A stretch of 64,000 bases of DNA from Sabulicella glaciei (lineage in GTDB: Bacteria; Pseudomonadota; Alphaproteobacteria; Acetobacterales; Acetobacteraceae). Of the stretch, positions 8,089-18,106 are shown in pieces. The stretch covers positions 277,510-341,509 of the forward strand of contig NZ_JAPFQI010000001.1 in the NCBI RefSeq assembly GCF_026183895.1. The letters run 5' to 3'. Under the pieces are notes generated by a model. It was not told the DNA's origin. It was given only the letters and a program-made list of their open reading frames with translations, and searched no databases. How positions within the stretch are numbered: the first letter of the stretch is position 1; each line of letters starts with the position of its first letter. Position numbers and translations under genes: made by a program.

Positions 8089-10503
8089 ATGGATGAACCC
8101 AGCCAGGTTTCGGCCGTCCCGCCCGAGCTTCAGCGCTTCATGGACTCCGAGATCGAGGCCGGGCGATACCGGAACCGTCAGGAGGTGATGGAGGCCGGGC
8201 TTCGCCTCCTCCTCGCCAGTCCGGGCTGGGGCGGCGCGCCGGCCCACTCACCCGACGGCATCCTGAATCTCGACCGCGAATGGCGGGTGACCGCCGCCAA
8301 CGACACCGCCCTGCGGCACCTGGAAACCAGCCGCGAGCGGGCGCTGGGAACCACCTTGTGGGAGCTTGCGCCCGGGCTGCTCGGGACGGAATGCGAGGCG
8401 GCGTATCGCGCCGCCATGGCGGGCGAGGCGCGGGACTTCGTCGGGCCCTCGGCCGTCAAGCCGGGGCGCTGGCTGGAAGCGCGGCTCCTTCCCAGCGCGC
8501 AGGGCATCGAGGTGATGCTGCGCGACGTGACCCGGAGCCGGGACGCCGAAGTGGCGCTGCAGGGAACCGAGGCACGGTTCCGCACGCTCGCAGACACCGT
8601 GCCCGGCTTCGTGTGGTTCGCCACGCCCGATGGGCACCTGCGTTTCCTGAATCGGCGCTGGTACGAATACACGGGCCAGGACTTGCAGGACGCGCTGGCG
8701 GATGGATGGGCAGAGGCTCTGCATCCGGACGATGTCGAGCGCACGACCCGGGCTTGGGCGGAGGCCCGCGGCGAAGGCCGAACCTACGAGATCGAGGTCC
8801 GCTATCGGCGCCACGACGGGGTTCATCGCTGGTTCCTGGCGCGTGCGGAGCCGCTGCGCGACGCGGAAGGGACGATCACGGACTGGTTCGGAACGTCCAC
8901 CGACATCCACGACCGCAAGTTCGCAGAAGCCGAGCTGCTTCAGGCCAAGGCACGGCTCGAAGCGCATGCGGAGCTGGCCGAGGCCGCAAGGGCGGAGGCC
9001 GATGCGCTGTACCGCGCCTATTTCGAGAACACCGCGGAGGCGCTGTTCGTGATGGGAGTGCGCGAGGACGGCGCCTTTGTCGTGGAGCAGCTCAATGAGG
9101 CGCATCAGAAGCATGTGGGCTTCCGCATCGAGGAGGTGCGCGGAAAGTCACTCGACGAGATCCTGCCGGCCGAGATGGCGGGGCGCGTCGTCGCCGCCTA
9201 TCGCGAGGCGGTGGAGAAGGGCGAGCCCACCACCTTCCGCGACGAGTTCGAGCTGAACGGGCGCCGCGAATATTGGGACACGGTGCTGGTGCCGCTGCGG
9301 GGTGCACAGGGCCGCGTCACGCGGCTGGTCGGCAGCGCACGCAACGTCACCGCACAGGTCCAGGCCGAGGAGGGGCTGCGGCAGGCGCAGAAGATGCAGG
9401 CTCTGGGTCAGCTCGCCGGCGGCATCGCGCACGACTTCAACAATCTGCTGGGGGCGATCGTCGGCTCGCTCGACCTGGTGCAGCGGTGCTCCGTGGTCGA
9501 GCCCTCGGCGCGCCGCCTCATCGAGGGTGCGATCGGGGCGGCCGAGCGGGGGGCCAAGCTGACCGGACAGCTTCTCGCCTTTTCGCGCTCCCAGCGCCTG
9601 GAACTGCGGCCCGTGCTCGTGGAGGAGGTGATCAAGCGCGCGCGCGATCTCCTGGAACGGAGCCTGGGGCCGCATATCCGGCTTGCGATGGAGGTGGAGG
9701 GGCGGGGCCTGGCCGTGCTGTCCGACCCGACGCAGCTGGAACTGGCGCTGCTCAACCTCGCGATCAACGCCCGCGATGCGATGCCCGACGGCGGCGAACT
9801 GCGGGTCCTGGCTTCGGGCCGGGACGTCACCGCCGACAACGATCTGGCCGATGGCGAGTATGTGGAGCTGGCGGTGGCCGACACCGGGACCGGGATGACG
9901 CCCGCCGTGATGGAGCGCGCCCTCGAGCCGTTCTTCACCACGAAGAGCGTCGGCCAGGGGACCGGGCTGGGCCTCAGCCAGGTCTATGGCATCGCGCGGC
10001 AGGGTGGCGGGACTGTGCGCATCGAAAGCCGCGAGGGCGAGGGGAGCGTGGTCCGTATCTTCCTGCCGCGGACCGTGGCGGTGGAACCGGCGGCGGAAAG
10101 GCCCGAGCCGGAGACGGAGTCGACCTCCTCCCGTGCTTCCCTGCTGGTGGTCGACGATGACCCGGATGTGCGGCGCGTCCTCGTCGAGGCGCTGGAAAGC
10201 TGCGGCTACGAGGTCCAGGAGGCCGCGAATGGCGAGGGCGGGCTCGCGAAGCTGGGCGCCGGGACGGACCTCCTGGTGGTGGATTTCGCCATGCCCGGCA
10301 TGAACGGCGCGGAGTTCGCGCGGCAGGCCAGGCTCCGGCATCCGCTCTGCCCGGTGGTCTTCGTCAGCGGCTATTCGGACACGGCGGCGATCCAGGCCGT
10401 TGCGGGGCCCGAGGCCGCCATGCTGCGCAAGCCCTTTCGCATCGCCGACCTGCAAGCGGTGGTCGAGAAGGCCCTGGCGGCGGGCGGCTGCCGAGGAGCG
10501 TGA
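8089..10503 (+). CDS. Hybrid sensor histidine kinase with N-terminal ParD-like RHH domain, three PAS domains and a receiver
   Basis: An 804-residue soluble protein. Residues ~6-43 resemble a ParD/CopG ribbon-helix-helix antitoxin domain (PPELQRFMDSEIEAGRYRNR then EVMEAGLRLLL). PAS-like domains follow at ~55-150, ~160-285 and ~307-427. The HisKA helix has the phosphoacceptor His448 in GGIAHDFNNLL. The HATPase domain carries NLAINARDAMPDGG and GTGLGLSQV. A C-terminal receiver has the acidic pocket DDD near residue 687 and phosphoacceptor Asp732 in LVVDFAMPGMNG. No membrane segment is seen, so sensing is probably cytoplasmic (light, redox or a small molecule). The gene starts 11 bases after the permease. 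No partner toxin is nearby, and the RHH head may serve for dimerisation or DNA binding. Confidence 0.9.
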   Translation: MDEPSQVSAVPPELQRFMDSEIEAGRYRNRQEVMEAGLRLLLASPGWGGAPAHSPDGILNLDREWRVTAANDTALRHLETSRERALGTTLWELAPGLLGTECEAAYRAAMAGEARDFVGPSAVKPGRWLEARLLPSAQGIEVMLRDVTRSRDAEVALQGTEARFRTLADTVPGFVWFATPDGHLRFLNRRWYEYTGQDLQDALADGWAEALHPDDVERTTRAWAEARGEGRTYEIEVRYRRHDGVHRWFLARAEPLRDAEGTITDWFGTSTDIHDRKFAEAELLQAKARLEAHAELAEAARAEADALYRAYFENTAEALFVMGVREDGAFVVEQLNEAHQKHVGFRIEEVRGKSLDEILPAEMAGRVVAAYREAVEKGEPTTFRDEFELNGRREYWDTVLVPLRGAQGRVTRLVGSARNVTAQVQAEEGLRQAQKMQALGQLAGGIAHDFNNLLGAIVGSLDLVQRCSVVEPSARRLIEGAIGAAERGAKLTGQLLAFSRSQRLELRPVLVEEVIKRARDLLERSLGPHIRLAMEVEGRGLAVLSDPTQLELALLNLAINARDAMPDGGELRVLASGRDVTADNDLADGEYVELAVADTGTGMTPAVMERALEPFFTTKSVGQGTGLGLSQVYGIARQGGGTVRIESREGEGSVVRIFLPRTVAVEPAAERPEPETESTSSRASLLVVDDDPDVRRVLVEALESCGYEVQEAANGEGGLAKLGAGTDLLVVDFAMPGMNGAEFARQARLRHPLCPVVFVSGYSDTAAIQAVAGPEAAMLRKPFRIADLQAVVEKALAAGGCRGA

Positions 10504-10604
10504 AATAAACGATATTTCTCGGTGGAATTCGGGGTTACTTGTGGAATTGATATTTCGCGACCATACATCGTGCATCCTGAATGGAATGCCCGAGGAGCGC
10601 CGCG

Positions 10605-11576
10605 ATGAGCCAGATCCACGTCATCCACGAGAACCCGGCCTGGCTGCCGCCCCTTGCCGAGGCGCTGGACGCGCGGGGCCTGCCCTGGACCGAGTGGTTC
10701 ATGCACGACAAGGCTTTCGACCTGTCGGCCCCGCCCCCGGAAGGGATCTTCTACAACCGCATGAGCGCCTCGTCGCACACGCGCGACCACCGCTTTTCCG
10801 CCGAATTGACGGCCGGCGTGCTCGCCTGGCTGACGCGCTGGGGGCGAAAGGTCGTGAACGGGCCGGCGGCGCTGGACCTCGAGATCAGCAAGGTGCGGCA
10901 ATACGCGGCGCTGGAGGCGGCGGGGCTGCGGACGCCGCGCACCGTCATGGTGGCGGGACGAGAGGGCATCGCGGCGGCGGCGCGTGAGCATTTCGGCAGC
11001 GAGCTGGTCATCCTGAAGCCCAATCGCGGCGGCAAGGGCCTGGGCGTGCAGCTCTTCCACACGCCCGAAAGGCTGGAGGACTACGTCCGCAGCGACCGCT
11101 ACGAGGCGCCGGTGGACGGGATCCAGCTCCTCCAGGCCTACGTGCGGGCGCCGCGGCCCGTCATCACCCGCGCGGAGTTCGCCGGGCGGCGCTTCACCTA
11201 CGCGGTCGAGGTGGACACCAGCGAGGGGTTCGAGCTTTGTCCGGCGGATGTCTGCGCCATCGGCGAGCAGGTCTGCCCGGTGGGCGTGGAGCCCGGGCGT
11301 CCCGCGCACAAGTTCACCGTGGTGGAGGTGCCGGACCGCGCCTTCATCGGCCGGCTCGAAGCCTTCCTGGACGGGGCCGGCGTGGACGTGGCCGGGATCG
11401 AGTTCATAGTCGGGCCGGATGGCCAGAAGCTGGTCTACGACGTGAACACCAACACGAACTACAACCCCGAGGCGGAGGCCCGCGCCGGCACCGCCGGGAC
11501 GCCGCGCTCGGGCATGGGGGCGCTGGCCGCGTTCCTCGGCGGGCTGCTCGCCGAGACTCGGGCGCGCGCTGCCTAG
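10605..11576 (+). CDS. ATP-grasp ligase, RimK / glutathione-synthetase-like
   Basis: A 323-residue protein with an N-terminal pre-ATP-grasp domain (IHVIHENPAWLPPLAEALD) and an ATP-grasp core. The nucleotide-binding lysine and glycine loop is ILKPNRGGKGLGVQLF. The Mg-binding C-terminal segment is VYDVNTNTNYNPEAEAR. The family couples a carboxylate to an amine with ATP hydrolysis. It resembles the alpha-L-glutamate ligase/RimK group often annotated generically. The ATG at 10605 follows GAGGAGCGCC. It overlaps the convergent Bug gene by four bases at the 3' end. Substrates are unknown. Confidence 0.85.
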   Translation: MSQIHVIHENPAWLPPLAEALDARGLPWTEWFMHDKAFDLSAPPPEGIFYNRMSASSHTRDHRFSAELTAGVLAWLTRWGRKVVNGPAALDLEISKVRQYAALEAAGLRTPRTVMVAGREGIAAAAREHFGSELVILKPNRGGKGLGVQLFHTPERLEDYVRSDRYEAPVDGIQLLQAYVRAPRPVITRAEFAGRRFTYAVEVDTSEGFELCPADVCAIGEQVCPVGVEPGRPAHKFTVVEVPDRAFIGRLEAFLDGAGVDVAGIEFIVGPDGQKLVYDVNTNTNYNPEAEARAGTAGTPRSGMGALAAFLGGLLAETRARAA

Positions 11577-12559
11577 TCGATGGTGACGCCCGAGGCCTCG
11601 ACCACCGGGCGCCACTTCTCCACCTCCCGGCGCATGAAGGCGTCGTACTCGGCCGGGGGGAGCGGCATCGGCTCGGCGCCGAACTCGCGCACGCGTCCGA
11701 TAATGCGCGGGTCCTGCAGCGCCGCGACGATTTCCTGGCCCAGCCGCTCGACCACCGGGCGCGGCGTCGAGGCGGGGGCGGCGACGCCGTACCAGCTCGC
11801 CACGTCGAAATCCGGCACGCCCTGCTCCTGCAGCGTGGGCAGTTCCGGCATGAAGCTGACGCGCTGCGCCGTGGAAACGCCAAGCGCACGCAGCATCCCG
11901 GCAAGGACCTGCTGGCGGCTAGCCGGGGCGTTGTCGATGGCGAAGAGCACCTCGCCATTCATGACGGCAGCCATGCTGGGGGCGGTGCCGCGATAAGGGA
12001 CGTGCTGCACCTCGACGCCCATCCGCAGCCCGAACAGCACGCCGGAAAGATGCGAGGAGGTGCCCGCCCCGGCCGAGGCGAAGTTGGACTGGCGCGGATT
12101 GGCCTTGATGAAGCGCACGAGCTCCTCAACCGTGTTGATGCCGCGGTCGGGCTTGACGATCAGCACGTTTGGAAGCTGCGCGATGCGCGCGACGCCCGGC
12201 AGGTCGCGCAGCGGATCGAAGGAAAGGCGCGTGCGGTAGAGGGTCGGGCCGATGCCGTGGCTGGCGATGTGGTTCACCAGGAAGGTGTGGTCGTCGGGCG
12301 TGGCGCGGGCCGCTATCTCCGCGGCGACCATGCCGCCCGCGCCCGGCCGGTTGTCGAGCCAGAGCGGCTGGCCCAGGCGTTCGCGCAGGTGGTTCTCGAG
12401 GATGCGCATGAAGATGTCGCTCGCCCCGCCCGCAGCGCCGCCGACGAGGTAGCGCAACGGCTTCTCGGGCCATGAGGGGGCGGAGGTCTGGGCCTGGGAC
12501 CGGGGCGCGCCGAAAGCGGGCAGCGCCAGCGCAGCCGCAAGGGTGCGACGCTTGAGCAT
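11573..12559 (-). CDS. Bug family tripartite tricarboxylate transporter substrate-binding protein
   Basis: A 328-residue exported receptor that starts at ATG 12559 with a short Arg-rich signal peptide (MLKRRTLAAALALPAF) cleaved near SQA. Family motifs include WPEKPLRYLVGGAAGGASDI, DNRPGAGGM, and VPYRGTAPSMAAVMNGE. The frame extends 16 codons upstream to 12607, but that stretch lacks a signal-like character. It lies downstream of, and in the same direction as, the ThDP enzyme at 12700-14340, with 140 bp between them. The two may share a transcript or a pathway. The ligand is unknown. Confidence 0.9.
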   Translation of the reverse strand: MLKRRTLAAALALPAFGAPRSQAQTSAPSWPEKPLRYLVGGAAGGASDIFMRILENHLRERLGQPLWLDNRPGAGGMVAAEIAARATPDDHTFLVNHIASHGIGPTLYRTRLSFDPLRDLPGVARIAQLPNVLIVKPDRGINTVEELVRFIKANPRQSNFASAGAGTSSHLSGVLFGLRMGVEVQHVPYRGTAPSMAAVMNGEVLFAIDNAPASRQQVLAGMLRALGVSTAQRVSFMPELPTLQEQGVPDFDVASWYGVAAPASTPRPVVERLGQEIVAALQDPRIIGRVREFGAEPMPLPPAEYDAFMRREVEKWRPVVEASGVTID

Positions 12560-12699
12560 CTGGAATCCTCCCTGGCCGCGCCATTGTGCCGGCGCGTGCG
12601 TCATCATTTTCGCGCGTGACTTCCCGGGACGGCCGGCGCCGCGCGAGGCGATCCGACCACAAGGGCCGGAGGCGCCGCAAGGGCTGATTCGGGTGGGGC

Positions 12700-14340
12700 T
12701 CAGCCGGCCTTGCGTGGCTGGTTGTAGGGCGCATAGGGTGGGTGCTCGCCGATGGTCGCCATGTCGACCTCCAGCAGCACCGGTCCCTTCGTCGCGAAGG
12801 CCCGTTCCAGCGTGGGCCCGAACTCCTCCACGGAGGAGACGCGCATTCCCGGCAGCCCGGCCAGCGCCGCGAGTTGCATCAGGTCCGGCCCCTGGAGGTC
12901 ATGGAAGAAGCGGCGCCCGGCGGCGTGATCCTGGATATGGCGGATCACGCCGTAGCCCTTGTCGTTCATCACCATGATGACGAGCTCGGCCTGTTCCTGC
13001 ACCGCGGTCCAAAGCTCCGGCAGGTTCAGGGCGAAGCCGCCATCCCCCACCATCGCGATGGCCTTGCGCCCCTTGCCCGCCAGGGCGGCGCCGATGCCGA
13101 GCGGCAGGCCCGGCCCGATCGCCGCGCCCACCGGGTGCACCGCGTCGCGCGGCCCCAGCACCGGCATGATGCGGTTGCCCCAGGCGGAATTGCTGATGGT
13201 GATGTCGCGCACCCACAGCGCGTCGCGCGGCATGGCGGCGCGCAGCGTGGCGGGGAAGCTTTCATAGGGGCCGAGGCCGCGCGCGTATTCCGCCACGGCG
13301 CGCGGCTTCAGCGCGGCGAGGTCGCGCTGTAGGTCGGAGGGCTTCGCTTCCAGCGCGTCGGCGATGGCGTGCATGGTCAGGGCGGCGTCGCCCTGCACGA
13401 AGATGTCAGGCTGATAGGTGCGGCCATTCGCCGCCGGGTCGATGTCCACGTGGATCAGCGGGCGCGGCAGCTTCAGCGAGAATTCCATCGTCTCGTGCCC
13501 GCGCAGGCGGCTGCCGACCACCAGCATGGCGTCGCAGCCCGCGTAGAACTCGGCGACGGGCGGCGAGCCGGCGCCGTGCAGCCCGCCAAGGGTGCGCGGG
13601 TCGTCCTCCGCGACGATGCCGCGCCCGTTCCAGGAAGACACGGCGCCGAAGCCGAGGTCCAGCAGGCGCAGCGCCGCCTCCCGCGCGCCCTTGGCCCCGT
13701 TGCCCAGCCACAGCATGGGTCGCTTCGCCTGCCGCAGCGCGGCGACGGCGGCGGCGAGGGCGAGGGGCTCGGGCGGCGGGGCAGGGGGGAGGGAGAGCGC
13801 GACCGCGGACCAGTCGGGACGCGGCACCTCCATGCGCTGGATGTCGATCGGCACCTCGACGCTGACGGGCCCCATGGGCGGGGTCAGCGCGGCGGTGGCG
13901 GCGACCATCAGCGTCGCCAGCGCTTCCTGCGGGGCACGAACCCGGAAGGCACGCTTGCACACGCTGGCGAGCATCTCGGTCTGGCCCGGCACGTCGTGTA
14001 CCGTGCCCATGTCGCGGCCGAGGAAGCGCGTGGCGGTCTGGCCGGTGACGTGCAGCACGGGGCTGCCGGCGAAGCGGGCCTCGACGAGGCCGGGCATGGC
14101 ATTGGCGGCGCCAGGGCCGGTGGAGGTGAAGACGACGCCGAGATGACCCGACACGCGGGCATAGGCATCGGCCATGTGGGCGCCGCCCATCTCGCCGCGC
14201 GCCATCACGTAGCGCACGGCGTTGCGCTGGCTCAGCGCGTCGAGCATCGGGATGTTGTGGACGGAAACGATGCCGAAGGCGGTGTCGACCCCCACCGCCG
14301 GCAGGAACTCGGCGACGAGTTCACCCACCGTGTAAGCCAT
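12700..14340 (-). CDS. Acetolactate synthase-like thiamine diphosphate-binding enzyme
   Basis: A 546-residue enzyme with the three-domain ThDP decarboxylase/carboligase layout. The N-terminal Pyr domain has the cofactor-activating Glu50 (ARGEMGG). The central domain carries KRPMLWLGNGAKG. The C-terminal PP domain has the ThDP/Mg motif starting GDG at 432-434 and ending in ND. It lacks an adjacent regulatory (IlvH) subunit and sits with a Bug receptor, so it is more likely a catabolic lyase or decarboxylase than biosynthetic IlvB. The frame continues upstream to 14745 but crosses the divergent DUF4170 gene, so the ATG at 14340 is chosen. Confidence 0.88.
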   Translation of the reverse strand: MAYTVGELVAEFLPAVGVDTAFGIVSVHNIPMLDALSQRNAVRYVMARGEMGGAHMADAYARVSGHLGVVFTSTGPGAANAMPGLVEARFAGSPVLHVTGQTATRFLGRDMGTVHDVPGQTEMLASVCKRAFRVRAPQEALATLMVAATAALTPPMGPVSVEVPIDIQRMEVPRPDWSAVALSLPPAPPPEPLALAAAVAALRQAKRPMLWLGNGAKGAREAALRLLDLGFGAVSSWNGRGIVAEDDPRTLGGLHGAGSPPVAEFYAGCDAMLVVGSRLRGHETMEFSLKLPRPLIHVDIDPAANGRTYQPDIFVQGDAALTMHAIADALEAKPSDLQRDLAALKPRAVAEYARGLGPYESFPATLRAAMPRDALWVRDITISNSAWGNRIMPVLGPRDAVHPVGAAIGPGLPLGIGAALAGKGRKAIAMVGDGGFALNLPELWTAVQEQAELVIMVMNDKGYGVIRHIQDHAAGRRFFHDLQGPDLMQLAALAGLPGMRVSSVEEFGPTLERAFATKGPVLLEVDMATIGEHPPYAPYNQPRKAG

Positions 14341-14577
14341 GACGCTTCCTTCCCGCTGTCGCAGGCGTGAGCATGCGCCTGGATCCGCGGCCTGGAAACC
14401 CGGGGCCGGGCTTGCTGGCCTCGCGATGCCGGCCGGCGGGACGATGCCGGCCCACGTGGCATTGAAGCGGAGGCGCCACGGTTTCGTCCATCGCGGCCGG
14501 CGGCTATGGCTCCCCCACGCAAGGCTGCGGCGCCCGCACGCCGCACCGGGGATCACGGACTGGAGAACGAGACGACG

Positions 14578-14784
14578 ATGAGCAAGCGTGGATTCTGGGT
14601 GGTTTGGGGTGGCGTGTTCAAGAACACGGATTTCGAGGAGCTGGAGCCCGGAACCGAGGAACTGCATGGCCCTTTCCACAGCGAGGCGGCGGCCAACCAA
14701 GCCTGGCAGGATGAGATGCGCCGGAAGGTGGACATCGCGACCCACCGGCTTTTCGTGATGCGGGCCCAGCCGGTCGGAGGCTGA
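14578..14784 (+). CDS. DUF4170 domain-containing small protein
   Basis: A 68-residue cytoplasmic protein matching the alphaproteobacterial DUF4170 pattern: FWVVWGGVFKNTDF, then the family core PGTEELHGPF, then a helix with a conserved Trp (AWQDEMR) and a final strand (HRLFVM). The function of the family is unknown. It diverges from the ThDP enzyme across a 237-bp gap and has ATG at 14578 after GAGAACGAG. The frame is open upstream to 14506 without coding character. Confidence 0.75.
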   Translation: MSKRGFWVVWGGVFKNTDFEELEPGTEELHGPFHSEAAANQAWQDEMRRKVDIATHRLFVMRAQPVGG

Positions 14785-15036
14785 GCCGGCAGGCGCGACA
14801 GCACGCCTGGGGCACGCGCGAACGCCCGCTTTCGCGCGTGCCGAGATCCATGGTGGGGGTCAGCCTCGCCATGCGGGAGATTTTCCTCGCAAGATCCTGA
14901 AATTCAAGACTTCTGGCGAACATCGAGCGCTGGGCGGCGCTTCCGAGCCGCGTAGAACATTCCATCAATTGACATGGAACCATTGCGCGAGTGTCGGTGT
15001 TGACCCGCAAGGAAACGGCACGAGGAACCCCTCGAC

Positions 15037-15216
15037 ATGGGCGCATCAACGCCTTTGCCAAGTAAGCCGGCACGGGGAACGAGGAGACAGGAGCTTCTCG
15101 CCTTCTTCATTCTCGCCGTCCTGATATGGCCTTTCATCGCCGTGGGGGTGGTCGCCGGGTTCGGCTTCCTGGTCTGGATGTACCATCTCGTCGTCGGCCC
15201 GCCGGGTCCGGGCTGA
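15037..15216 (+). CDS. napE: NapE, small membrane protein of periplasmic nitrate reductase
   Basis: A 59-residue protein with a short basic N-terminal segment (ARGTRRQELLAFF) and one membrane helix (ILAVLIWPFIAVGVVAGFGF) ending in VWMYHLVVGPPG, which is the NapE pattern. It starts at ATG 15037 after a weak CGAGGAACC ribosome-binding site and is the first gene of the nap operon, with napD starting four bases after its stop. Its precise role in the Nap system is not established. Confidence 0.85.
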   Translation: MGASTPLPSKPARGTRRQELLAFFILAVLIWPFIAVGVVAGFGFLVWMYHLVVGPPGPG

Positions 15217-15220
15217 CGCC

Positions 15221-15553
15221 ATGCCGCCTCCTAACCAAGGGGATTTGCGCGAGGGCTGGGCAGGCGCGTCCGAGCCGCCCGGCCGCGCTGCCGAAGCCCA
15301 CATCTCCAGCCTTGTCGTTCATTGCCGGCTCGACGAGGCGGAGCGCGTCATCACCGCCCTGCGCGCGATGCCCGATGCCGAGATCAGCGTGGCTGCGCCA
15401 GGCAAGCTCGTCGTCGTGCTCGAGACCCCGTCCGAAGGCGAGATCGTCGACCGCTTGAACCACATCCAGCGTCTGTCGGGCGTCCTGGCGGCGACGCTGG
15501 TCTTCCATCACCACGAGCCGGCGCTCGCCGGCGAGCCTGTTTCCGGGGAGTGA
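15221..15553 (+). CDS. napD: NapD, chaperone for NapA maturation
   Basis: A 110-residue protein. Residues ~27-95 form the ferredoxin-like NapD domain: AHISSLVVHCRLDEAERVI, a conserved acidic/hydrophobic centre, and GVLAATLVFHHHE. NapD binds the twin-arginine signal of NapA and holds it until the cofactor is inserted. The N-terminus is about 20 residues longer than usual, and a later start is possible. It ends three bases before napA, consistent with translational linkage. Confidence 0.9.
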   Translation: MPPPNQGDLREGWAGASEPPGRAAEAHISSLVVHCRLDEAERVITALRAMPDAEISVAAPGKLVVVLETPSEGEIVDRLNHIQRLSGVLAATLVFHHHEPALAGEPVSGE

Positions 15554-15556
15554 GCC

Positions 15557-18106
15557 ATGGGTTTGTCGCGTCGTGAGCTGATCAAGACACAGGCGGCGGC
15601 AGCCGCCACGGCCGCGGCCTGCGGGATCGTGCCGGCATCGGCACAGAACGTGCCAGTGGGGGACGAACTTCGCCTCAAGTGGGACAAGGCGCCGTGCCGG
15701 TTCTGCGGCACAGGCTGCGGCGTAATGGTCGGGACGCGCGACGGGCGTATCGTCGCGACGCATGGCGACATGCGCGCCGAGGTGAATCGTGGCCTCAACT
15801 GCGTCAAGGGCTATTTCCTGTCGAAGATCCTGTACGGATCGGACCGGCTGACGCAGCCGCTGATGCGGATGCGCGACGGGCGGCTGGACAAGGATGGCGA
15901 GTTCCGCCCCGTCACCTGGGATCAGGCCTTCGACGCCATGGCCGCGCACTGGAAGCGCGTGCTGCGCGAGAAGGGGCCCGAGGCCGTGGGCATGTTCGGT
16001 TCCGGCCAATGGACGATGTTCGAGGGGTATGCCGCGACCAAGCTGATGCGGGGCGGGTTCCGCTCCAACAACCTCGACCCCAATGCGCGCCACTGCATGG
16101 CCTCGGCCGCCGTCACCTTCATCCGCACCTTCGGCAGCGATGAGCCGATGGGGTGCTACGACGATTTCGAGCATGCGGATGCCTTCGTCCTGTGGGGCTC
16201 CAACATGGCGGAGATGCACCCCATCCTCTGGACGCGGGTGACGGACCGCCGCCTCAGCGCGCGGCACGTGCGCATCCACACGCTCTCGACCTACCAGCAC
16301 CGGACCACCGAGCTTTCCGACGCGGGGATCATCTTCAAGCCCGGCACGGACCTCGTGATCCTGAACTACATCGCCAACCACATCATCCAGTCGGGGGCGG
16401 TGAACCGCGACTTCGTGCAGCGCCACGTCAACATCCGGATGGCGAACACGGATATCGGCTATGGGCTCCGCCCCGAGCACGTGCTGGAGCAGCGCGCCCA
16501 GCATGCGAACGACGCCCAGGTCTCGCATCCAGCGGATTTCGAGGCCTATGCACGGCTGATGAGTGAATACACGCTCGACCGCGCGCATGAGGTGTCCGGC
16601 GTTCCAAAGCCGCAGCTCGAAGCGCTCGCGCGACTCTATGCGGATCCGAAGACCAAGGTGATGTCGCTCTGGACCATGGGCATGAACCAGCACGTCCGGG
16701 GCGTGTGGGCCAATCATATGGTCTACAATATCCATCTTCTCACCGGGAAGATCAGCGAGCCGGGCAACTCGCCCTTCTCCCTGACGGGCCAGCCATCGGC
16801 CTGCGGGACGGCGCGCGAGGTCGGCTGCTTCGCGCACCGCCTGCCGGCCGACATGCAGGTGACGAACCCGGAGCATCGCCGCACGGCGGAGGAGATCTGG
16901 AAGCTGCCGCAGGGGCTGCTGCCGTCGCGCGTCGGGTACCACGCCGTCCTGCAGGACCGCATGCTGAAGGACGGCAAGCTCAACGCCTACTGGATCATGT
17001 GCAACAACAACCTCCAGACGGCGCCGAACACCAATAACGAGACCTATCCGGGCTACCGCAACCCGGCCAACCTGATCGTCGTGTCGGACCCCTATCCGAC
17101 GGTCACGGCGCTCGCCGCCGACATCATCCTGCCGACGGCGATGTGGGTCGAGAAGGAAGGCGCCTACGGCAACGCCGAGCGGCGCACCCAGTTCTGGCGC
17201 CAGCTGGTGGATGCGCCGGGCGAGGCGCGGTCCGACCTGTGGCAGCTCATGGAATTCTCCAAGCGCTTCACCACGGACGAGGTGTGGCCAGCGGAGATCC
17301 TGGACCGCGCGCCCGAGTACCGCGGCAAGACCTTGTTCGACGTGCTGTACCGCAACGGGCAGGTTGACTCCGTGCCGCTCTCCGAGCTGGGGGCCGAGCA
17401 GAAGAACCAGGAATCCCGCGCCTTCGGCTTCTACGTCCACAAGGGGTTGTGGAACGAGTACGTCCGCTTCGGAAACGACCACGGCCATGACTACGCCGAT
17501 TTCGACACCTATCACGAGGTGCGGGGGCTGCGCTGGCCGGTGGTGCGCGGGCAGGAAACCAAGTGGCGCTACCGCGAGGGGCTCGACCCCTATGTCGAGG
17601 CCGGGTCCGGGGTCCAATTCTATGGCAACCCTGACAAGAAGGCGAACCTGATCGGCGCGCCCTACGAGCCGCCCGCCGAGGTGCCGGACGCGGAGTATGA
17701 CCTTTGGCTCGTGACGGGGCGCGTGCTGGAGCACTGGCATTCCGGCTCGATGACGCTGCGCGTGCCCGAGCTTTACCGCGCCTTCCCGAGCGCCCTGCTC
17801 TACATGCATCCGGAGGACGCGCAGCAACGTGGCCTGCGGCGGGGCCAGGAGGTGCGCATCGTTTCACGCCGCGGCGAGATCCGCTCGCGCGTGGAGATCC
17901 GGGGACGCAACCGCGTGCCGCGCGGGGTGGTCTACGTGCCCTTCTTCGATGCGAGCCAGCTGATCAACAAGGTCACGCTGGACGCAACGGACCCGATCTC
18001 GAAGCAGACCGATTTCAAGAAATGCGCGGTCAAGGTGGCGCTCGCATCGGACCGCTCCGGCGCGACGGCGCAGACGCCGCCTGATCCGCGCGGAGGGCCC
18101 CGGTGA
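15557..18106 (+). CDS. napA: NapA, periplasmic nitrate reductase catalytic subunit
   Basis: An 849-residue molybdoenzyme, the normal NapA length. It starts with a twin-arginine signal ([10 protein letters not shown]) and a cleavage site near ASA. The 4Fe-4S cluster is held by Cys47, Cys50, Cys54 and Cys82 (CRFCGTGC then NCVKGY). The molybdenum-ligand cysteine is Cys180 in NARHCMASA. The C-terminal molybdopterin-guanine dinucleotide domain begins near [15 protein letters not shown]. It reduces nitrate to nitrite in the periplasm, receiving electrons from NapC through NapB. Its stop overlaps the napB start by one base (TGATG). Confidence 0.97.
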   Translation: MGLSRRELIKTQAAAAATAAACGIVPASAQNVPVGDELRLKWDKAPCRFCGTGCGVMVGTRDGRIVATHGDMRAEVNRGLNCVKGYFLSKILYGSDRLTQPLMRMRDGRLDKDGEFRPVTWDQAFDAMAAHWKRVLREKGPEAVGMFGSGQWTMFEGYAATKLMRGGFRSNNLDPNARHCMASAAVTFIRTFGSDEPMGCYDDFEHADAFVLWGSNMAEMHPILWTRVTDRRLSARHVRIHTLSTYQHRTTELSDAGIIFKPGTDLVILNYIANHIIQSGAVNRDFVQRHVNIRMANTDIGYGLRPEHVLEQRAQHANDAQVSHPADFEAYARLMSEYTLDRAHEVSGVPKPQLEALARLYADPKTKVMSLWTMGMNQHVRGVWANHMVYNIHLLTGKISEPGNSPFSLTGQPSACGTAREVGCFAHRLPADMQVTNPEHRRTAEEIWKLPQGLLPSRVGYHAVLQDRMLKDGKLNAYWIMCNNNLQTAPNTNNETYPGYRNPANLIVVSDPYPTVTALAADIILPTAMWVEKEGAYGNAERRTQFWRQLVDAPGEARSDLWQLMEFSKRFTTDEVWPAEILDRAPEYRGKTLFDVLYRNGQVDSVPLSELGAEQKNQESRAFGFYVHKGLWNEYVRFGNDHGHDYADFDTYHEVRGLRWPVVRGQETKWRYREGLDPYVEAGSGVQFYGNPDKKANLIGAPYEPPAEVPDAEYDLWLVTGRVLEHWHSGSMTLRVPELYRAFPSALLYMHPEDAQQRGLRRGQEVRIVSRRGEIRSRVEIRGRNRVPRGVVYVPFFDASQLINKVTLDATDPISKQTDFKKCAVKVALASDRSGATAQTPPDPRGGPR

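Noticed and set aside
14341-14577. GATGCCGGCC direct repeats in the divergent gap before the DUF4170 gene
   Set aside because: Too short and GC-biased to be more than chance in this base composition.
14941-15036. FNR-like site before napE
   Set aside because: The ATCAATTGAC stretch near 14960 does not form the TTGAT-N4-ATCAA dyad.
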